A stretch of DNA of 64,000 nucleotides from Prorocentrum cordatum (taxonomy: Eukaryota; Sar; Dinophyceae; Prorocentrales; Prorocentraceae), in assembly GCA_963575745.1 (NCBI GenBank), contig CAUYUJ010016064.1, positions 62,001 through 126,000 of the forward strand. Direction: 5' to 3'. This document shows positions 10,405 to 20,770 of this stretch, piece by piece (position 1 is the first letter of the stretch; each line of letters opens with the position of its first letter). Under the pieces are notes generated by a model. That model made no database searches, was not told the DNA's origin, and worked only from the letters and a program-made list of their open reading frames with translations. The position numbers were made by a program, and so were the translations under genes.

Positions 10405-10913
10405 TACGACGCCCGTATCAGAGAGGGCATCCTAAAATCAGGATGCCCTTTTCGTGCAGCGATGCGCCTGTTCACGTTAGACTGAACATGCTTGTCGGCG
10501 GCTCCATCGTCGCCTGCTTTTCTGGGTGGGTGGTTCGTCTCGTTGTCTTCATGTCATCATTGCACCGCGTGTCCTACGACGCCCGTACCGGAGAGGACAT
10601 CCTAAAACCAGGATACCATTTTGCGCAGCAGTGCGCCTGTTCACGTTAGACTGCACTTGCTTAACGGCGGCTCCATCGTCGCCTGCTTTTCCGGGTGGGC
10701 GGTTCGTCTCGCTGTCTCGATGCCATCATTGCACAGCTTTTCCTACGACGCCCGTATCAGAGAGGGCATCCTAGAATCAGGATGCCCTTTATGCGCAGCA
10801 ATGCGCCTGTTCACGTTAGACTGAACATGCTTGTCGGCGGCTCCATCGTCGCCTGCTTTTCTGGGCGGGTGGTTCGTCCCGTTGTCTTGATGTCGCCATT
10901 GCACCGCTTTTCC
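10405..10913. repeat. Three tandem 169-bp repeats, each with a hairpin and T-run, copy 1
   Basis: Units begin at 10405, 10575 and 10744 with TACGACGCCCGTA. Units 1 and 3 hold a perfect 10-bp stem (AGGGCATCCT and AGGATGCCCT) with a 6-base loop, followed by a T-run: 10424-10449 in unit 1. Unit 2 has AGGACATCCT and AGGATACCAT, which pairs only at the inner part. The rest of each unit is TTCACGTTAGACTG followed by a GGCGGCTCCATCGTCGCCTG stretch. Plus-strand open frames across it merely repeat with the unit. Confidence 0.88.
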
Positions 10914-11139
10914 TGCGCGGCATCCTGCCGATGCCGTTGCGCAGCCCCCCCTGCCTGGCAGAAGCGCGTTCCGCCCTCCATTTCCCCCTGTCCGCCTCCT
11001 CCTCCTCCTCCCCCTCCCCCTCCTCCTCGGCCGGCCCCCTGCTGCGCCTCTGGTCGTGCCCCCCGCCGCGCCGTGCCTCTCTCTTCCCGTTAGCGAGCGA
11101 AGCGTTCTTTGGCCTCGCGGCGGGCTCCTAGAGCTTTGC

Positions 11140-12052
11140 CTAGTTGTCCTGGGAAAAGCGAAGGATGGCCCTCAAGTGAGTGACCCTCCAAGTCGCCCAG
11201 CCCCTCAGAAGCTTCGTCGCCGTCGGCGGCAGCTCCTGGTCGCACACGCGCGAGAAAGCCTCGAACCGGGACTTCCAGGCCCTGAGGGCCTTCGCGTCTG
11301 CAGCTCCCTTCGCCTGTGCGTTCTCCTTGGCCGCGCTGCTCTCGGCCAGCTCCCCCGTCAGTTTCCGCGCTCGCGCCTGCGCGGGCGAGGCAGCAAGGCA
11401 CCCGAACAGACGGGGGGGATTTCGGCGGCGTGGGCTCGCTGGAGTTGCGTTTGCTTCGTGTTTGGTGCTCTTTGCCGGCGTTGCTGTTGTTGCGGTTGCG
11501 GACGTTGCGGTTGCGGCCGTTGCGGTTGCGGTCGTTGCGGTTGCTGCCGTTGCGGTTCTTCTATGCGCAGTTGCTTCGTGCGTCTGCGTCCTGCTCGGCT
11601 GCCCTTGCGTCGTTGCTGAGTCGCCCTTGCTGCGTGTGGTGTGTTTGCCGTCGTTGCGACGTTCCTCGGTGCCGTTCCGTCTTTTGCGGTTGCGGGCAGG
11701 GTGGTGGCGGTGGAATTTCAAAACATCGTGTCCCGAAGCTGCTCGTTGGACCACGCACGCTGCTCGGCGAGCTCCCAGTTGTCCGCCGCCTCGCCCTGGC
11801 ACCACTCAACCTGAGCACGAGCAGGCGGGACAATGCGTTTACATGTTTGGAGATGTTTGAAGCGCAAAGAGGAGGATAGATCGCATTCTGCCCTTCCAGG
11901 TCCGCGATCTTCTTCAACAGCGGCCTCTGGAATCGCATCTTGAGCTCGTGCTTCGCCGCGTTGGCCCTGTCCTTTTTTACTATTGCCTTGTACACGCGGT
12001 TGTTCTCGAGCTTGCGGTCGTACTGTTCCGCGCCGTGTTCAGGGTTGCCCAT
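11140..12052 (-). CDS. Gene E copy 1: unknown charged protein, possible one-intron gene
   Basis: ATG at 12052 opens MGNPEHGAEQYDRK, then a charged, probably helical stretch ending near KKIADLEGQ (about 11890). After a roughly 100-base gap a second plausible segment reads VEWCQGEAADNWELAEQ, in another frame; a tract starting GAATGC and ending CTCAG could be an intron with a non-GT donor of the kind known in dinoflagellates, but this is inference. A 12-bp GTTGCGGTTGCG repeat (about 11480-11560) encodes an Ala-Thr run. The C-terminal part (KLTGELAES... to LRFSQDN) is well conserved between copies. Copy 1 ends four residues early (TTG to TAG). I do not recognise a family. Confidence 0.4.
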
Positions 12053-12129
12053 GGTTTCCCAGCGGGGCGCTGGCTAAGCGAAGCAACGGCCTTGAACACG
12101 CGCGTGCTGCACGAAATAAAAAATGAGAA

Positions 12130-12345
12130 GGAGAACGAGTGAAGGAGGAGGAAGAGGAGGAGAAAAAGGAGGGGGAGGAGGACAACGGGGAGGAGGAAGA
12201 GGAGGAGGAGGAGGAGGAGGAGGAGAGACGAGGGAGGGGGGAAGAGGAAAAAGGAGGAAGAAGGAGGAGAGAGGAGAGGATGAGGAAGGGGAGGAAGGAG
12301 ATGAAGAGGAGAGGAGGAGGAGAGAGAGGGACATCAGGAACATGA
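12130..12345. repeat. GAG/GGA purine tract, copy 1
   Basis: Nearly pure purine on the plus strand (GGAGGA/GAAGAG mixtures). The copy 2 equivalent (47190-47515) is over 100 bp longer, a clear length difference between copies. Poly-Glu/Gly and poly-Ser/Pro frames here are artefacts. From 12345 to 12890 I see no gene: a short unique stretch, an (AT)n at 12612-12641, and unremarkable sequence. Confidence 0.92.
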
Positions 12346-12610
12346 GGAGGACGCAGAAATTGGATGCAGAGGTTGATGAATAGAAATGGGTTGCAACCGA
12401 TTGTAACGCGGTCGCTTGGATTGAAATGCGCCGCGAAAGACGGAGCTGATCCCTAAGCTTGCAATCCATTGAACTGCATCCGTTTGGACTGCAATCGAAT
12501 GGGTTTCGACTGCCAGCGCATCAACACATCATGAAGAAGAGCATGATGAGGGAAAGGCGAGGAACACTGGAGAGATGAAAGGAGAATGTGTATGATCATG
12601 GGGGGGGCGA

Positions 12611-12645
<35 letters not shown>

Positions 12646-12892
12646 TACGTATATCTATGTATACACCCAAGTTGTTGTTTATCTGGTTTGATTTAAATCC
12701 GCCGGCCACCAGGCTGTAGACAGGGATTGTGCTGCTCCCTGTACCAGTTGCACCTTCCAGTTTCCACTGTTACAGTTTTGCTTTTTGCTGCTTACTGTTC
12801 CTTGTTGATGAACGCGCGAGGGGGGAGGAGCCCAAACCAGCAGAACTACCACGCCTTCAGAAGGTTCTCAGAATTTCTGGGGGGTAATAATT

Positions 12893-13430
12893 AACACCCC
12901 TCACGCAGATCCGCAGGGTCAGGATCAAAAAACACAGGATTTGACACATGTCTGAAAATCTGTTACACCCCTCACGCAGATCCGTAGGGTCAGGGTCCAA
13001 AAACACAAAGGATTTGCCACATTTCTGAAATTCGGTGGCACCCCTCACACAGATCGGCGGGGTCAGGGTCCAAAAACACAGGGGATTCGCTACAATTCTT
13101 AAATCCGGTGGCACCCCTCACACAAATCCGTAGGGTCAGGGTCCAAAAACACACAGGATTTGCCACATTTCTGAAATTCGGTGGCACACTCCACGCAGAT
13201 CCGCAATGTGAGGGTCCAAAAACAAAAAGGATTTGCAACATTTCTACAATCCGGAAGGACCTCTCACGCAGATCCGCAGGGTCAGGGTCCAAAAACAAAA
13301 AGAATTTGCCACATTTCGGAAATCCGGTGGCACCCCGCAGATCCGCAGGGTCAGGGTCTAAAAACACTAGGGATTTGCCAAATGTCCAAAAATCGATGGC
13401 ACACCTCACGCAGATCCGCAGGGTCACGAC
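12893..13430. repeat. 73-bp minisatellite, about eight units, copy 1
   Basis: Units contain CACGCAGATCCGCAGGGTCA followed by GGGTCCAAAAACAC, a TTTGCCACATTTCTGAA-like stretch and a CGGTGGCACCCCT junction. Cores recur near 12908, 12979, 13052, 13125, 13198, 13271, 13340 and 13411. Copy 2 has the same number of units (48072-48620), so the array has been stable since the duplication. Confidence 0.92.
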
Positions 13431-13849
13431 GTCTTACCAACCGCCAACTGTGGTAACCCCTCTGGTGATCAAGTGGTTTTGCTCATCACGAGTCGGCCAC
13501 GCATGAAGTTCCGATACTGCTTCACGACAGCGCCAAAGCCTCATGACGTAGCTCTTGCATAGCGCATTATCCGAGAGAGGGCCGGCGGCAGGGGGCGAAG
13601 CCCTTACGGATAAAAAACAACAACAAAAATATGTCGATACATATATATATATACAATAATAAACATAGACATGGACATAGCCATAGGCATGCCTCCACAA
13701 TCGCGAGTGCATCTGCATATCTATATATCGGAGGTGAGTAGGTGAGATCGAAGTGGAGCGGGAAACCCCCTACCGGGAAATCGGTTTCGGTTTCGTGTTC
13801 GTGCGCGCCGTGCGTGCGGGCGAGGCGAAACTGCGTGGGCGGGCGAGAA

Positions 13850-14028
13850 TAAAGTCTCCTCTGGCTGAGGCGCGGCCGGACCAAATGATTTTTTTTCCGG
13901 GGGCCGGTGGCCCGCGGTGTCCCGCCGGTATCCCGACTCCGGCTGAGGCGCGGCCAGACCAAATGATTATTTTCCGGGGGCCCGCGGTGTCCCGCTGGTG
14001 TCCCGCCGGTGTCCCGTCGGTGTTCCGA
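13850..14028. repeat. Two-unit 80-bp repeat with GGTGTCCCG tail, copy 1
   Basis: CTGAGGCGCGGCC(G/A)GACCAAATGATT followed by a CCGGGGGC and CCCGCGGTGTCCCG run occurs twice (13865 and 13940), and then GGTGTCCCG repeats three more times before the GAT array. 13430-13850 contains unique sequence and an (AT)n near 13640; no gene seen. Confidence 0.75.
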
Positions 14029-14849
14029 TGATGCTGATGATGATGATGATGATGATAATGCTGATGATGATAATGATGTCGGTGATGTTGATGATGGTAC
14101 TGGTGATGGTGATGGTGGTGATGATGGTGTCGCGATGACGATGATGATGATGATGACGATGTTTATGATGATGATGGTGATGGTGGTGATGATGATGGTG
14201 TCCCGATGATGATGTTGATGATGACGATGTTGATGATGGTGGTGTCCCGTTGATAATGATGATGATGTTGATGACCCTGGCTACGTCGATGATGATAATA
14301 TGATAATGATATGATGCTGATGAAAAAAGTTGATGATGATGGTGTCCCGATGATGATGGTGATGAGGTTGATGATGATGATGATGTTGATGATGATGGTG
14401 ATGATGATGGTGTCCCGATGATGATAATGATGTAAAAATTGGTGTCTTGATGATGATGATGTTGATGATGAGGACGAGGATGAGATGCTGATGATGATTT
14501 TGATACTCGTGGACCGATGACAGTGATGATGATGATGCTGATGTTGATGATGATGACGGTGCCCCGATGATGATGGTGATGACGACGATGGTGATGATGA
14601 TGATGATATCGATGATGATGGTGTGCCGGTGATGACGATGATGAGGATGATGATATTGCTGATGATGCTGGTGCCCCGATGATGATGATGTTGAAGATGT
14701 TGTTCATGATGATGATGAGATGAAGATGGCGGTGTTCCGAATATGATGATGAAGGTTTCCCCATGATGATGATAATGTTCATGATGATGATGGTGACGAT
14801 GATGGTGTCCCGATGACGATGACGGAGGTGATGATGATAATGGTGTCCC

Positions 14850-14880
<31 letters not shown>

Positions 14881-14925
14881 CCGCTGATGACGGTGATGAT
14901 GGTGATGATAATGATGACGTTGATT
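14028..14925. repeat. Degenerate GAT-trinucleotide array, copy 1
   Basis: About 0.9 kb of GAT repeats broken every 40-70 bp by a GGTGTCCCGATGATG motif, so it behaves as a higher-order repeat rather than a plain microsatellite. Poly-Ser/His, poly-Asp and poly-Met frames across it are artefacts. Confidence 0.92.
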
Positions 14926-15245
14926 GTGAGATCGATTGTGGTATCGATTGCGCGACCGGTAGCGAGACCGAATGTGAGATCGATTGCGAAATCGATAGCG
15001 AGATCGATAGTGACATCGATTGCGAGGTCCATGGTCAGAACGATTGCGAGACCCATCAAATGAAATAGATCGAGTGGGATCGATTGTGAGACCGATCGAA
15101 TGAGATTGATCGAGCGAGACCGATAGTGAGATCGATATTGATATCAATTGCGAGATCGATCGGGTGAGACGCTGCCCCCCCCCCCCCCCCCGCCCCCCAC
15201 CCCACCCCCCCCCCACCCCCCGCCCACACCCCACACCCCGAACCC
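14925..15245. repeat. GAGATCGATTGT 12-mer array plus poly(C) tract, copy 1
   Basis: About 20 imperfect 12-bp units of the type gaGATCGATtgt / gaGACCGATagt to about 15170, then 70 bases of C with A interruptions. The 12-mers are rich in the ATCGAT palindrome. The next 250 bases (15245-15500) are unique and include a tgcatatatatgtacataca tract; no gene seen there. Confidence 0.85.
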
Positions 15246-15504
15246 CCTTTATCACCCGAAGGGTGGTCGTATAGGTGCATATATATGTACATACATATAT
15301 ACATTGATGTATGCGTAGTTAACTAACTTCACACATGCACGCATACGCATGCCAGCGAGTGAACAAACCTGCATGCATATACGCACCTGTGGCTTTGCGA
15401 AATCATGCAGGTCTTGCCTGCCGCCATGATAATAGCGGAACGCCGAATTGCGATACTGCCACGAAGTAGGTTTTTGAAATTTACCATGACCAATACTTCG
15501 GAAA

Positions 15505-16281
15505 CTATGCGCAGGCAAGACTGGACTCTGTTATCTCCAGGTCGCTATGGGCATCCATGAATAAATTGCCTGCCCCTGATCGCATCATCAGCACGGCATG
15601 ACAGCCCGACACGGAGCTCGTTCGGGATGTTGACCCATTTGGCACCACGGATAAATAGCAAGGCGCCCCTGGCGATGTCAAATCGGCCACCCTTTTGCAC
15701 AGGGACCCAGGGCGCTTTATGCCAGGGCTGCTACGCCCATTGCTTGGGCGCAGGAAATACGTCGGACGGGACCCGCTTGCGCATTTGGGCTTCTTTACCT
15801 GGAGGCTGTACTTGCGCATGCCTGAACGGCCGATCACGTCGACAAGGTCCAGCACCGACAGCGCCTGATAGGCCCAGCGGCGGCCACGAGGGCCCCCCTG
15901 GACAGTTCTCAGGTGGCGATTATGCCAGTCATAGTAGCCTTCGGGCGGCCAATTGTTGAGCAAGTCCGCGAGCTCCACCTAGCCGTCGCACCCGTCCAAG
16001 GGCGCGACCGATTTAACGCGCCCATCAGAAATATGGTCGCGATGAAACGGCTTGCGGCGAATAGCGGCGGCGAGCCATTCCGAACACTCACGCTTTTCAT
16101 GTTCGTTTAGTTTTACTACAAGGACCCCCGCTTCCTTGAGGACCCCCTTCAGGCACTTTTTCTCGGAGCCATTGCTAAGGCAGGTTCCTTCCGCGAGACG
16201 TTGCGGACAACCTGGCGAGCGCGAGCTGCATCGCCAACATGCACGGCAGCACATCGGGCGTCGCACTGCACCGCAACGCAT
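15505..16281 (-). pseudogene. ORF F-a copy 1: unknown, interrupted by nonsense
   Basis: Minus-strand frame reads VLVVKLNEHEKRECSEWL... then DGRVKSVAPL and stops at TAG (15979-15981), where copy 2 has TGG and continues as GWMELADLLNNW...GMRK. Downstream the protein-like quality moves to another frame (WHKAPWVPVQKGGRF... in copy 2). The DGWMELADLL stretch faintly recalls the start of KptA/Tpt1-type RNA 2'-phosphotransferases, but I see no catalytic motifs to support that. It lies at the 3' end of the retroelement-like array. Confidence 0.3.
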
Positions 16282-16718
16282 CGGTCAGACCCGTCGTTGG
16301 TGAAGGGCCTGCACGCCGGGTTGATATTCATTCGGTTGGCAGTGCCCAGCTGCCCCCAATAAAGCCTGCATTCTTCTAGCATTTCGATGGCAACAGCGGG
16401 TTGCCCCGCAGGAGCAATGGCCGGCTCGCCACGCAGCCTCACTGGCTCAGACACTGCAGGCGCTGCCGGCGCTGCCGATGAGCTAGCGCCCCCAGATGCC
16501 CCGGGAATTCGGGAATCACGAATGTCGAAGAACGTGCGAGGCCAATTTCTATACACCACCACCGCCCGCAACAATGAATCACCGCAAAAAGGGTCAGGGG
16601 CAAGGCCATGCCAGACGACGCTGAGACGCCACGGCGAAAAGGAGCGCGGCGCAGCTCGCAGGCTCCGCTGCACGGGGAGTTCCTGGAGCAGAAACATCAC
16701 TTCTTGGTGGTGGCGCAT
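16149..16718 (-). CDS. ORF F-b copy 1: unknown 189-residue protein
   Basis: Starts at ATG 16718 (MRHHQEVMFLLQEL) and is open in both copies; the copy 2 product is three residues shorter in an Ala/Pro run. Content: an aromatic-rich N-terminal half, an Ala/Pro/Ser middle (GASGGASSSAAPAA), and a Cys/Arg-rich C-terminus. I recognise no family. It overlaps F-a in another frame. Conservation of the frame between copies is the only support for coding. Confidence 0.3.
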   Translation of the reverse strand: MRHHQEVMFLLQELPVQRSLRAAPRSFSPWRLSVVWHGLAPDPFCGDSLLRAVVVYRNWPRTFFDIRDSRIPGASGGASSSAAPAAPAVSEPVRLRGEPAIAPAGQPAVAIEMLEECRLYWGQLGTANRMNINPACRPFTNDGSDRCVAVQCDARCAAVHVGDAARARQVVRNVSRKEPALAMAPRKSA

Positions 16719-16912
16719 AAAAATCGCTCCCCTTAGTAACCAGAATTTTATACACCACCACCGCGCGTGCTTCGATGAATCCTGCTTCGGCCCTTAAGAG
16801 AGAGGCGGCAGCCAGTTTGCCGTTGGCGGCGGGAGGTGGGCAGCGGGCTTCTCACCATAGCAAAACTGCACCAAATCGCATCGTATATTATTCTCGATCT
16901 TGGTGGTGGTAG

Positions 16913-17494
16913 TCATATTCTGCGCTCGGAGAACGGGCATCCACTGATCTTGGGAGCCGCTCCTGATGCCTTCGAAATAGTTTCCAACATCTTCTGCTTA
17001 GCACCGCCCTTTGATGAAGAGGCATCCTTGGATGATCCTCCCAGTGATGGCGCCCAGCACGTCCTGCGAGTCCTGCCAAGTGTCGGGCCGCGTCGACATA
17101 CCGGATCTTCTGGAGTAGGCGTACTGTCGCCCTGGAACACTGCTGCTGCGGCAGCCACTGCTGGTCCTCTGGAGCGATGTCTCTCAGCGGGTTCCCCCGC
17201 AGGACGCTTAGACTTGATGTTGCCAAGATGGGGATCATCTGGATTGTTTCTCTTCTTCTGCTTAGGCGGTGGCGCAAGCTGATCGGGTTCGAGCGACGTG
17301 CGCTGGCTTGAAAAGTACAAAGATGGGGATATACATGTTTCCTTAGTTGGCTTCAATTTGGGAGGAGGTCCCGGCGGCTTTGCCGCTGCGGTTGCTCCCG
17401 CTGAAGAGCGCCTGGCCTTGCCCCCGCCATTAGGGACATCCGGCTCACAAGGCTTCCCGAGTGCAATGTTGTTGGTCTTGACCTTCTCCTGCAA
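16913..17494 (-). CDS. ORF F-c copy 1: possible exon, Lys/Pro/Ser-rich, unknown
   Basis: 193 codons open in both copies, with no ATG near the start. The frame begins straight after TTTGGGTTGCAG on the minus strand, which looks like a 3' splice site, so this is more likely an exon than an independent gene. Content is low-complexity Pro/Lys (GPPPKLKPTKE, PPPKQKKRN) and Ala (AVAAAAAVF), ending in SGCPFSERRI. Function unknown. Confidence 0.3.
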   Translation of the reverse strand: MQEKVKTNNIALGKPCEPDVPNGGGKARRSSAGATAAAKPPGPPPKLKPTKETCISPSLYFSSQRTSLEPDQLAPPPKQKKRNNPDDPHLGNIKSKRPAGEPAERHRSRGPAVAAAAAVFQGDSTPTPEDPVCRRGPTLGRTRRTCWAPSLGGSSKDASSSKGGAKQKMLETISKASGAAPKISGCPFSERRI

Positions 17495-17531
17495 CCCAAA
17501 TCATACCTATCAACTGCAATCTGTTTTACAT

Positions 17532-18296
17532 TCAGGGTTTGATCCAACCCACCCCTGGACCGTGGGAGGCGACTATCCTGCCAGGAGCGAGATTCAAATC
17601 TCCTGTAACCCTGTCACAAGCATCTATCATTGCATCGGCGTCGCGGGCGCAGTCCGCGGCAGAGGCGCAGGCCGCGCCGACGCAGTCCGAGTCAGACCCT
17701 GAAGGAGCAGCCTCGGCGGGGCCCACTGCCCTGGCAAGGACCAGGTCACCGGCCCCTTCATCGCCTTCTGGCTGGTCGGCGCCTTCTTGCGCGGACGAAG
17801 CGGGCTGCCCCGCATGACACTCTCGATTGTATACCATAAGGCAGCGATTTGGAGCAAGGTTCCCCCATTCCTCGGCGCGAACTCTCTCATGCTCATCAAC
17901 CGGCTGGCAGTCATCTTCCGCCAGCTGTTCCGCTGGCGGATGATTGGTCGCATCTACAGCGTGACCACGGCCATCACCACGGGACCAGACCCATGGCGTT
18001 CCTCTGAAGTTAGGGCTTCTTGACGGACGCCTCATCGAGCAACCAGGTCTGCGGTCGGCATAATAGAAGCAAGTACAGACAGAACCCCGACACTCCTCCC
18101 AGTCATTGATGACGGCCCTCTTGAGGCCCCGCCCCCGAAGGGCGCCCTGCGTCTCGGCGCCCGCGCCTCTGTTGGAGCGGGCGGCGATGCCTCTGTCATC
18201 CCGCCCAATTCTATAGAAAGAGAATACCAGCGACGGACGTCGTGCTCGGCCCGGCCTTGGTCGAGCCAATACCCCACTGCATTGGGACGTATACAC
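17532..18296 (-). CDS. ORF F-d copy 1: unknown Cys/Asp-rich frame, no ATG
   Basis: 255 codons open in copy 1. Recognisable stretches are INDWEECRGSVCTCFYYADR, PWVWSRGDGRGH and a C-terminal acidic part (SGSDSDCVG). Copy 2 has one extra base near 52987, which shifts its C-terminal third (52765-53530). The first codon is GTG, so it is either an internal exon or a fragment. Family not recognised. Confidence 0.3.
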   Translation of the reverse strand: MYTSQCSGVLARPRPGRARRPSLVFSFYRIGRDDRGIAARSNRGAGAETQGALRGRGLKRAVINDWEECRGSVCTCFYYADRRPGCSMRRPSRSPNFRGTPWVWSRGDGRGHAVDATNHPPAEQLAEDDCQPVDEHERVRAEEWGNLAPNRCLMVYNRECHAGQPASSAQEGADQPEGDEGAGDLVLARAVGPAEAAPSGSDSDCVGAACASAADCARDADAMIDACDRVTGDLNLAPGRIVASHGPGVGWIKP

Positions 18297-18317
18297 TGGC
18301 GAGTTAAGCCATTATCA

Positions 18318-18663
18318 TCATAGCTGACACGGCGTTGCGCGCCCCCTGCCTGGGACGTGGCTAGACGGTCTTCCCTCTGAGGCGGGTTTCCCCGCAGGCG
18401 CCCCCTCCTCGGCGGGGCCCTGGGCACGGGGCCCTTGGGGCCCTCGCATCGGGGGGGCGAGGGCGCCGGCTGCCGCCGGAGCGAGCACCGCTGGAGCGCG
18501 CGCGCGAATGTCCGCGCGAGTAGCTGCGGGCGCGACCGCGACGCTGCATGCGCCGGCCCTCAGCTTCCCTTTCGTCTTCGCCATCATCTAAGCGATTCGC
18601 CCGCCCCCATACTTGGCGGCCATTTGATCGCCCCCGGCGGCTCGGAGACCGCCACATAGCCAC
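18318..18663 (-). CDS. ORF F-e copy 1: Arg/Ser-rich frame, unknown
   Basis: Minus-strand frame with MWRSPSRRGRSNG, then a SYSRGHSRARSSGARSGGSRR run, of RS/RG-rich nucleic-acid-binding character. It is open upstream without a clear start. An alternative frame here reads Ala/Pro-rich. Both are open in copy 2 (53552-53911). This may be a real basic domain of the retroelement-like array or a compositional artefact of GC-rich DNA. Confidence 0.22.
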
Positions 18664-18878
18664 GAACGCAAAATGATCTTCATCATGTCCGAGTTCGCAC
18701 TGGATGCGCTCTGAAAGGTCGCCAGTATCTCGCGGGCCCCCCCGCAGATAATGATCGCCATATGATTACATGTTTGTCGGATTGTCAATGACCTGAGGAT
18801 GAAGCACGTGGCGCATTTCCTCTTCCGTCGCTGGAATTGTGGCTTCAGAATCCGCAGGCGCCCCCGCCATATCTTGAT

Positions 18879-19943
18879 CTACATCAGCGGGCACATGGAA
18901 ATCCTCAATAAATTCGATCTGCGCAGGTTGCCCGCGATGGGCATGCCTGACCAGTCTGCCAGGTTGATCCCATTATGGTCAACGCATATCTCCTCGAAGA
19001 GCTCGCCGGCGCAATTCTCGAGGGACATACTGGCACATAGATATCTGGCAGCCATGAAGTTGACAACTGCAGCTGGATTGTCGGCAAGGTCGGTCAGTAA
19101 CGATTCCAAATCGACATACTGTACGTCCGAATCGGTTTGCGCCAAATGCATCGACGGACCTCTGCCCCCCCCATCGCCTCGGGGGCATTCACGGCGGGGG
19201 TGCTGCGTGCCATGGCAAATGTCACATTCCATCGTTTTACCGTTAGCGTCTTTCGGGTTGCCCCGACATCCCTCGCCCTTTCCTGATGTGCACCTACGAC
19301 CCCTGCCTGCACTCAGTAATGCTTCTTCATATTGTGGTTCAGTAAGGGATGCCAGGAACGCTAACATACCTCTGCCATGCAATCGCCGTCGTTTGACCTT
19401 ACCCTTGCCTCGACCCTCACCCTTCCCCCTGAGTGCCCGTCGGATAGTGCGTCGTACCTTGCGAATTGGCTTCTTCCTAAACCGTCCCCATCTGAGTTTA
19501 TGCTTCTGATATCCTAGAAACAGCCATTGAGCCCGTTGGTCTTCCGTAAGATACGCGGGCATGTCGGAGTAGTCTCGGGCATTCGCTTTGTCGTCTGATG
19601 ACGCGTCGGCGTCGATTCCAGAGTCGAAGTCAGACTCAGCGGGTTGCCCCGTCGAACCTAGAAGGGCAGCGGCTCGCGCAAAGGCCGCCCTTGCCGACGG
19701 CCCCTGGCATATGGCCCTGGAATCTTGCGGCACCGCAGCCGGGCCACCATTTTGAGCTAATAGCGCGGTGGCCCCCTTTGGCTGCGGATCGCCATCCCGG
19801 ACGTCTGTCGCAGGTTGCTTCGCATTGGCTTCAGCATGCAAAGTCTCGGCGCGGAGACCGCGGCTGAAAATACCACCAATATTGCCGGGGGCTCGCTGAG
19901 CGATATGAGCATATGACCTCGGGCGCTCAAGCAGAGAATCCAA
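18879..19943 (-). pseudogene. ORF H copy 1: Gag-like CCHC zinc-knuckle protein, C-terminally frameshifted
   Basis: Frame continues directly from ORF G after one TAA. It has an acidic N-terminal half (DSGIDADASSDD), a QWLFLGYQKHKLRW stretch, a strongly basic run (RKKPIRKVRR, then GKGEGRGKGKVKRRR) and a zinc knuckle CDICHGTQHPRREC with C-x2-C-x4-H-x4-C spacing. This order resembles Gag of Ty1/copia-type retrotransposons. Copy 1 has lost one C in a CCCC run (18931-18933), so the last 50 or so residues seen in copy 2 are replaced by an unrelated tail ending at 18879. No reverse transcriptase or integrase was found downstream. Confidence 0.6.
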
Positions 19944-19949
19944 TGGCCG

Positions 19950-20651
19950 TTAATTCCTCGGCATCTGGAGGTTGAGCGGCTGTAGGAGTTGTCTTGCGCG
20001 CGACGCCCCCGCCCCTATGGCTCTGAACAGATTAACTGTCAGGGATTGGAAGTTGGGGATGTTAAAGCCCGCCGCAACAGCCTCGTAGCGGGCTATCTCG
20101 ATGCGCGCCGATGTCTGGTCGATCCGCTCCCCCGGATGGACTCGAAAGTCGATGGGGGCCGTTCCCGAGTTAAGTTGGCGTTCCTCCTCTGAGTTCTCAA
20201 ACTTCGCGCTAAGGAGGAACACGATGTGGGTGGCACCATCGGTAAGACGGCTACCAATGTCAACGCCAATTTTGGCGACTGCGGGGGGAACTCTCATGGC
20301 CATGGTCCGTGCAAGACCTCGCAGACCACGCTGCAGTGCTGCAGCTTGTTGGAAGGGCATCACATTACCTGCGGCCACGTTGATCCAGGCATGTACCCCT
20401 CGAACGAATTCGCGGAAAGGTACTTGAGAAGCTGGGCCCCAATGGGGGCCGGTTGGTATTGCGTCGTCTCCGCCGCGCACGTGTCCCACAGCACACCCGA
20501 TGGCGACCCATATAAGACACAAGGTTGTAATGCCAATCCAATGGCCCCGTAGGTCGTGGTCGGATGTTGGTGGCTGGGGTCTGTGGCGTTTTGTTGTAAG
20601 CCTGCGTGGGGGTGGAGACGACGCAATATCGCACCGCATGTGGCCATGCAT
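19950..20651 (-). CDS. ORF G copy 1: 233-residue protein with one membrane segment, retroelement-like array
   Basis: Starts at ATG 20651 (MHGHMRCD). Residues 1-35 are Pro/Arg-rich; a hydrophobic segment (WIGITTLCLIWVAIGCAVG, about 38-56) follows; the rest is a soluble, mostly helical domain (VPFREFVRGVHAWINV, IDFRVHPGERIDQT, FQSLTVNLFRAIGAGAS). It ends MPRN-TAA, and the same frame continues without another stop into the zinc-knuckle ORF H, so G and H may be parts of one ancestral polyprotein. Both copies are open with the same start and stop. I do not recognise the domain; a capsid-like role is inference from position only. Confidence 0.5.
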   Translation of the reverse strand: MHGHMRCDIASSPPPRRLTTKRHRPQPPTSDHDLRGHWIGITTLCLIWVAIGCAVGHVRGGDDAIPTGPHWGPASQVPFREFVRGVHAWINVAAGNVMPFQQAAALQRGLRGLARTMAMRVPPAVAKIGVDIGSRLTDGATHIVFLLSAKFENSEEERQLNSGTAPIDFRVHPGERIDQTSARIEIARYEAVAAGFNIPNFQSLTVNLFRAIGAGASRARQLLQPLNLQMPRN

Positions 20652-20770
20652 GGTATCATCAAAAAAAATCCAATTGGAATAGGTGGGTGGACCTCAGGAG
20701 TGTAATAGCGCAGAGATGTAGGACTCGAGTAATAGGCCTCCGCAAGAGCAGAGGTAGCTCTGCAAATGTC

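Noticed and set aside
10424-10449. Hairpin plus T-run as a bacterial rho-independent terminator
   Set aside because: The shape fits, but the genome is dinoflagellate nuclear DNA; reported instead as a repeat with a conserved hairpin.
12893-13430. CRISPR-like look of regularly spaced 73-bp units (and the 75-bp units at 30040)
   Set aside because: Whole units repeat head to tail without unique spacers, and the organism is a eukaryote.
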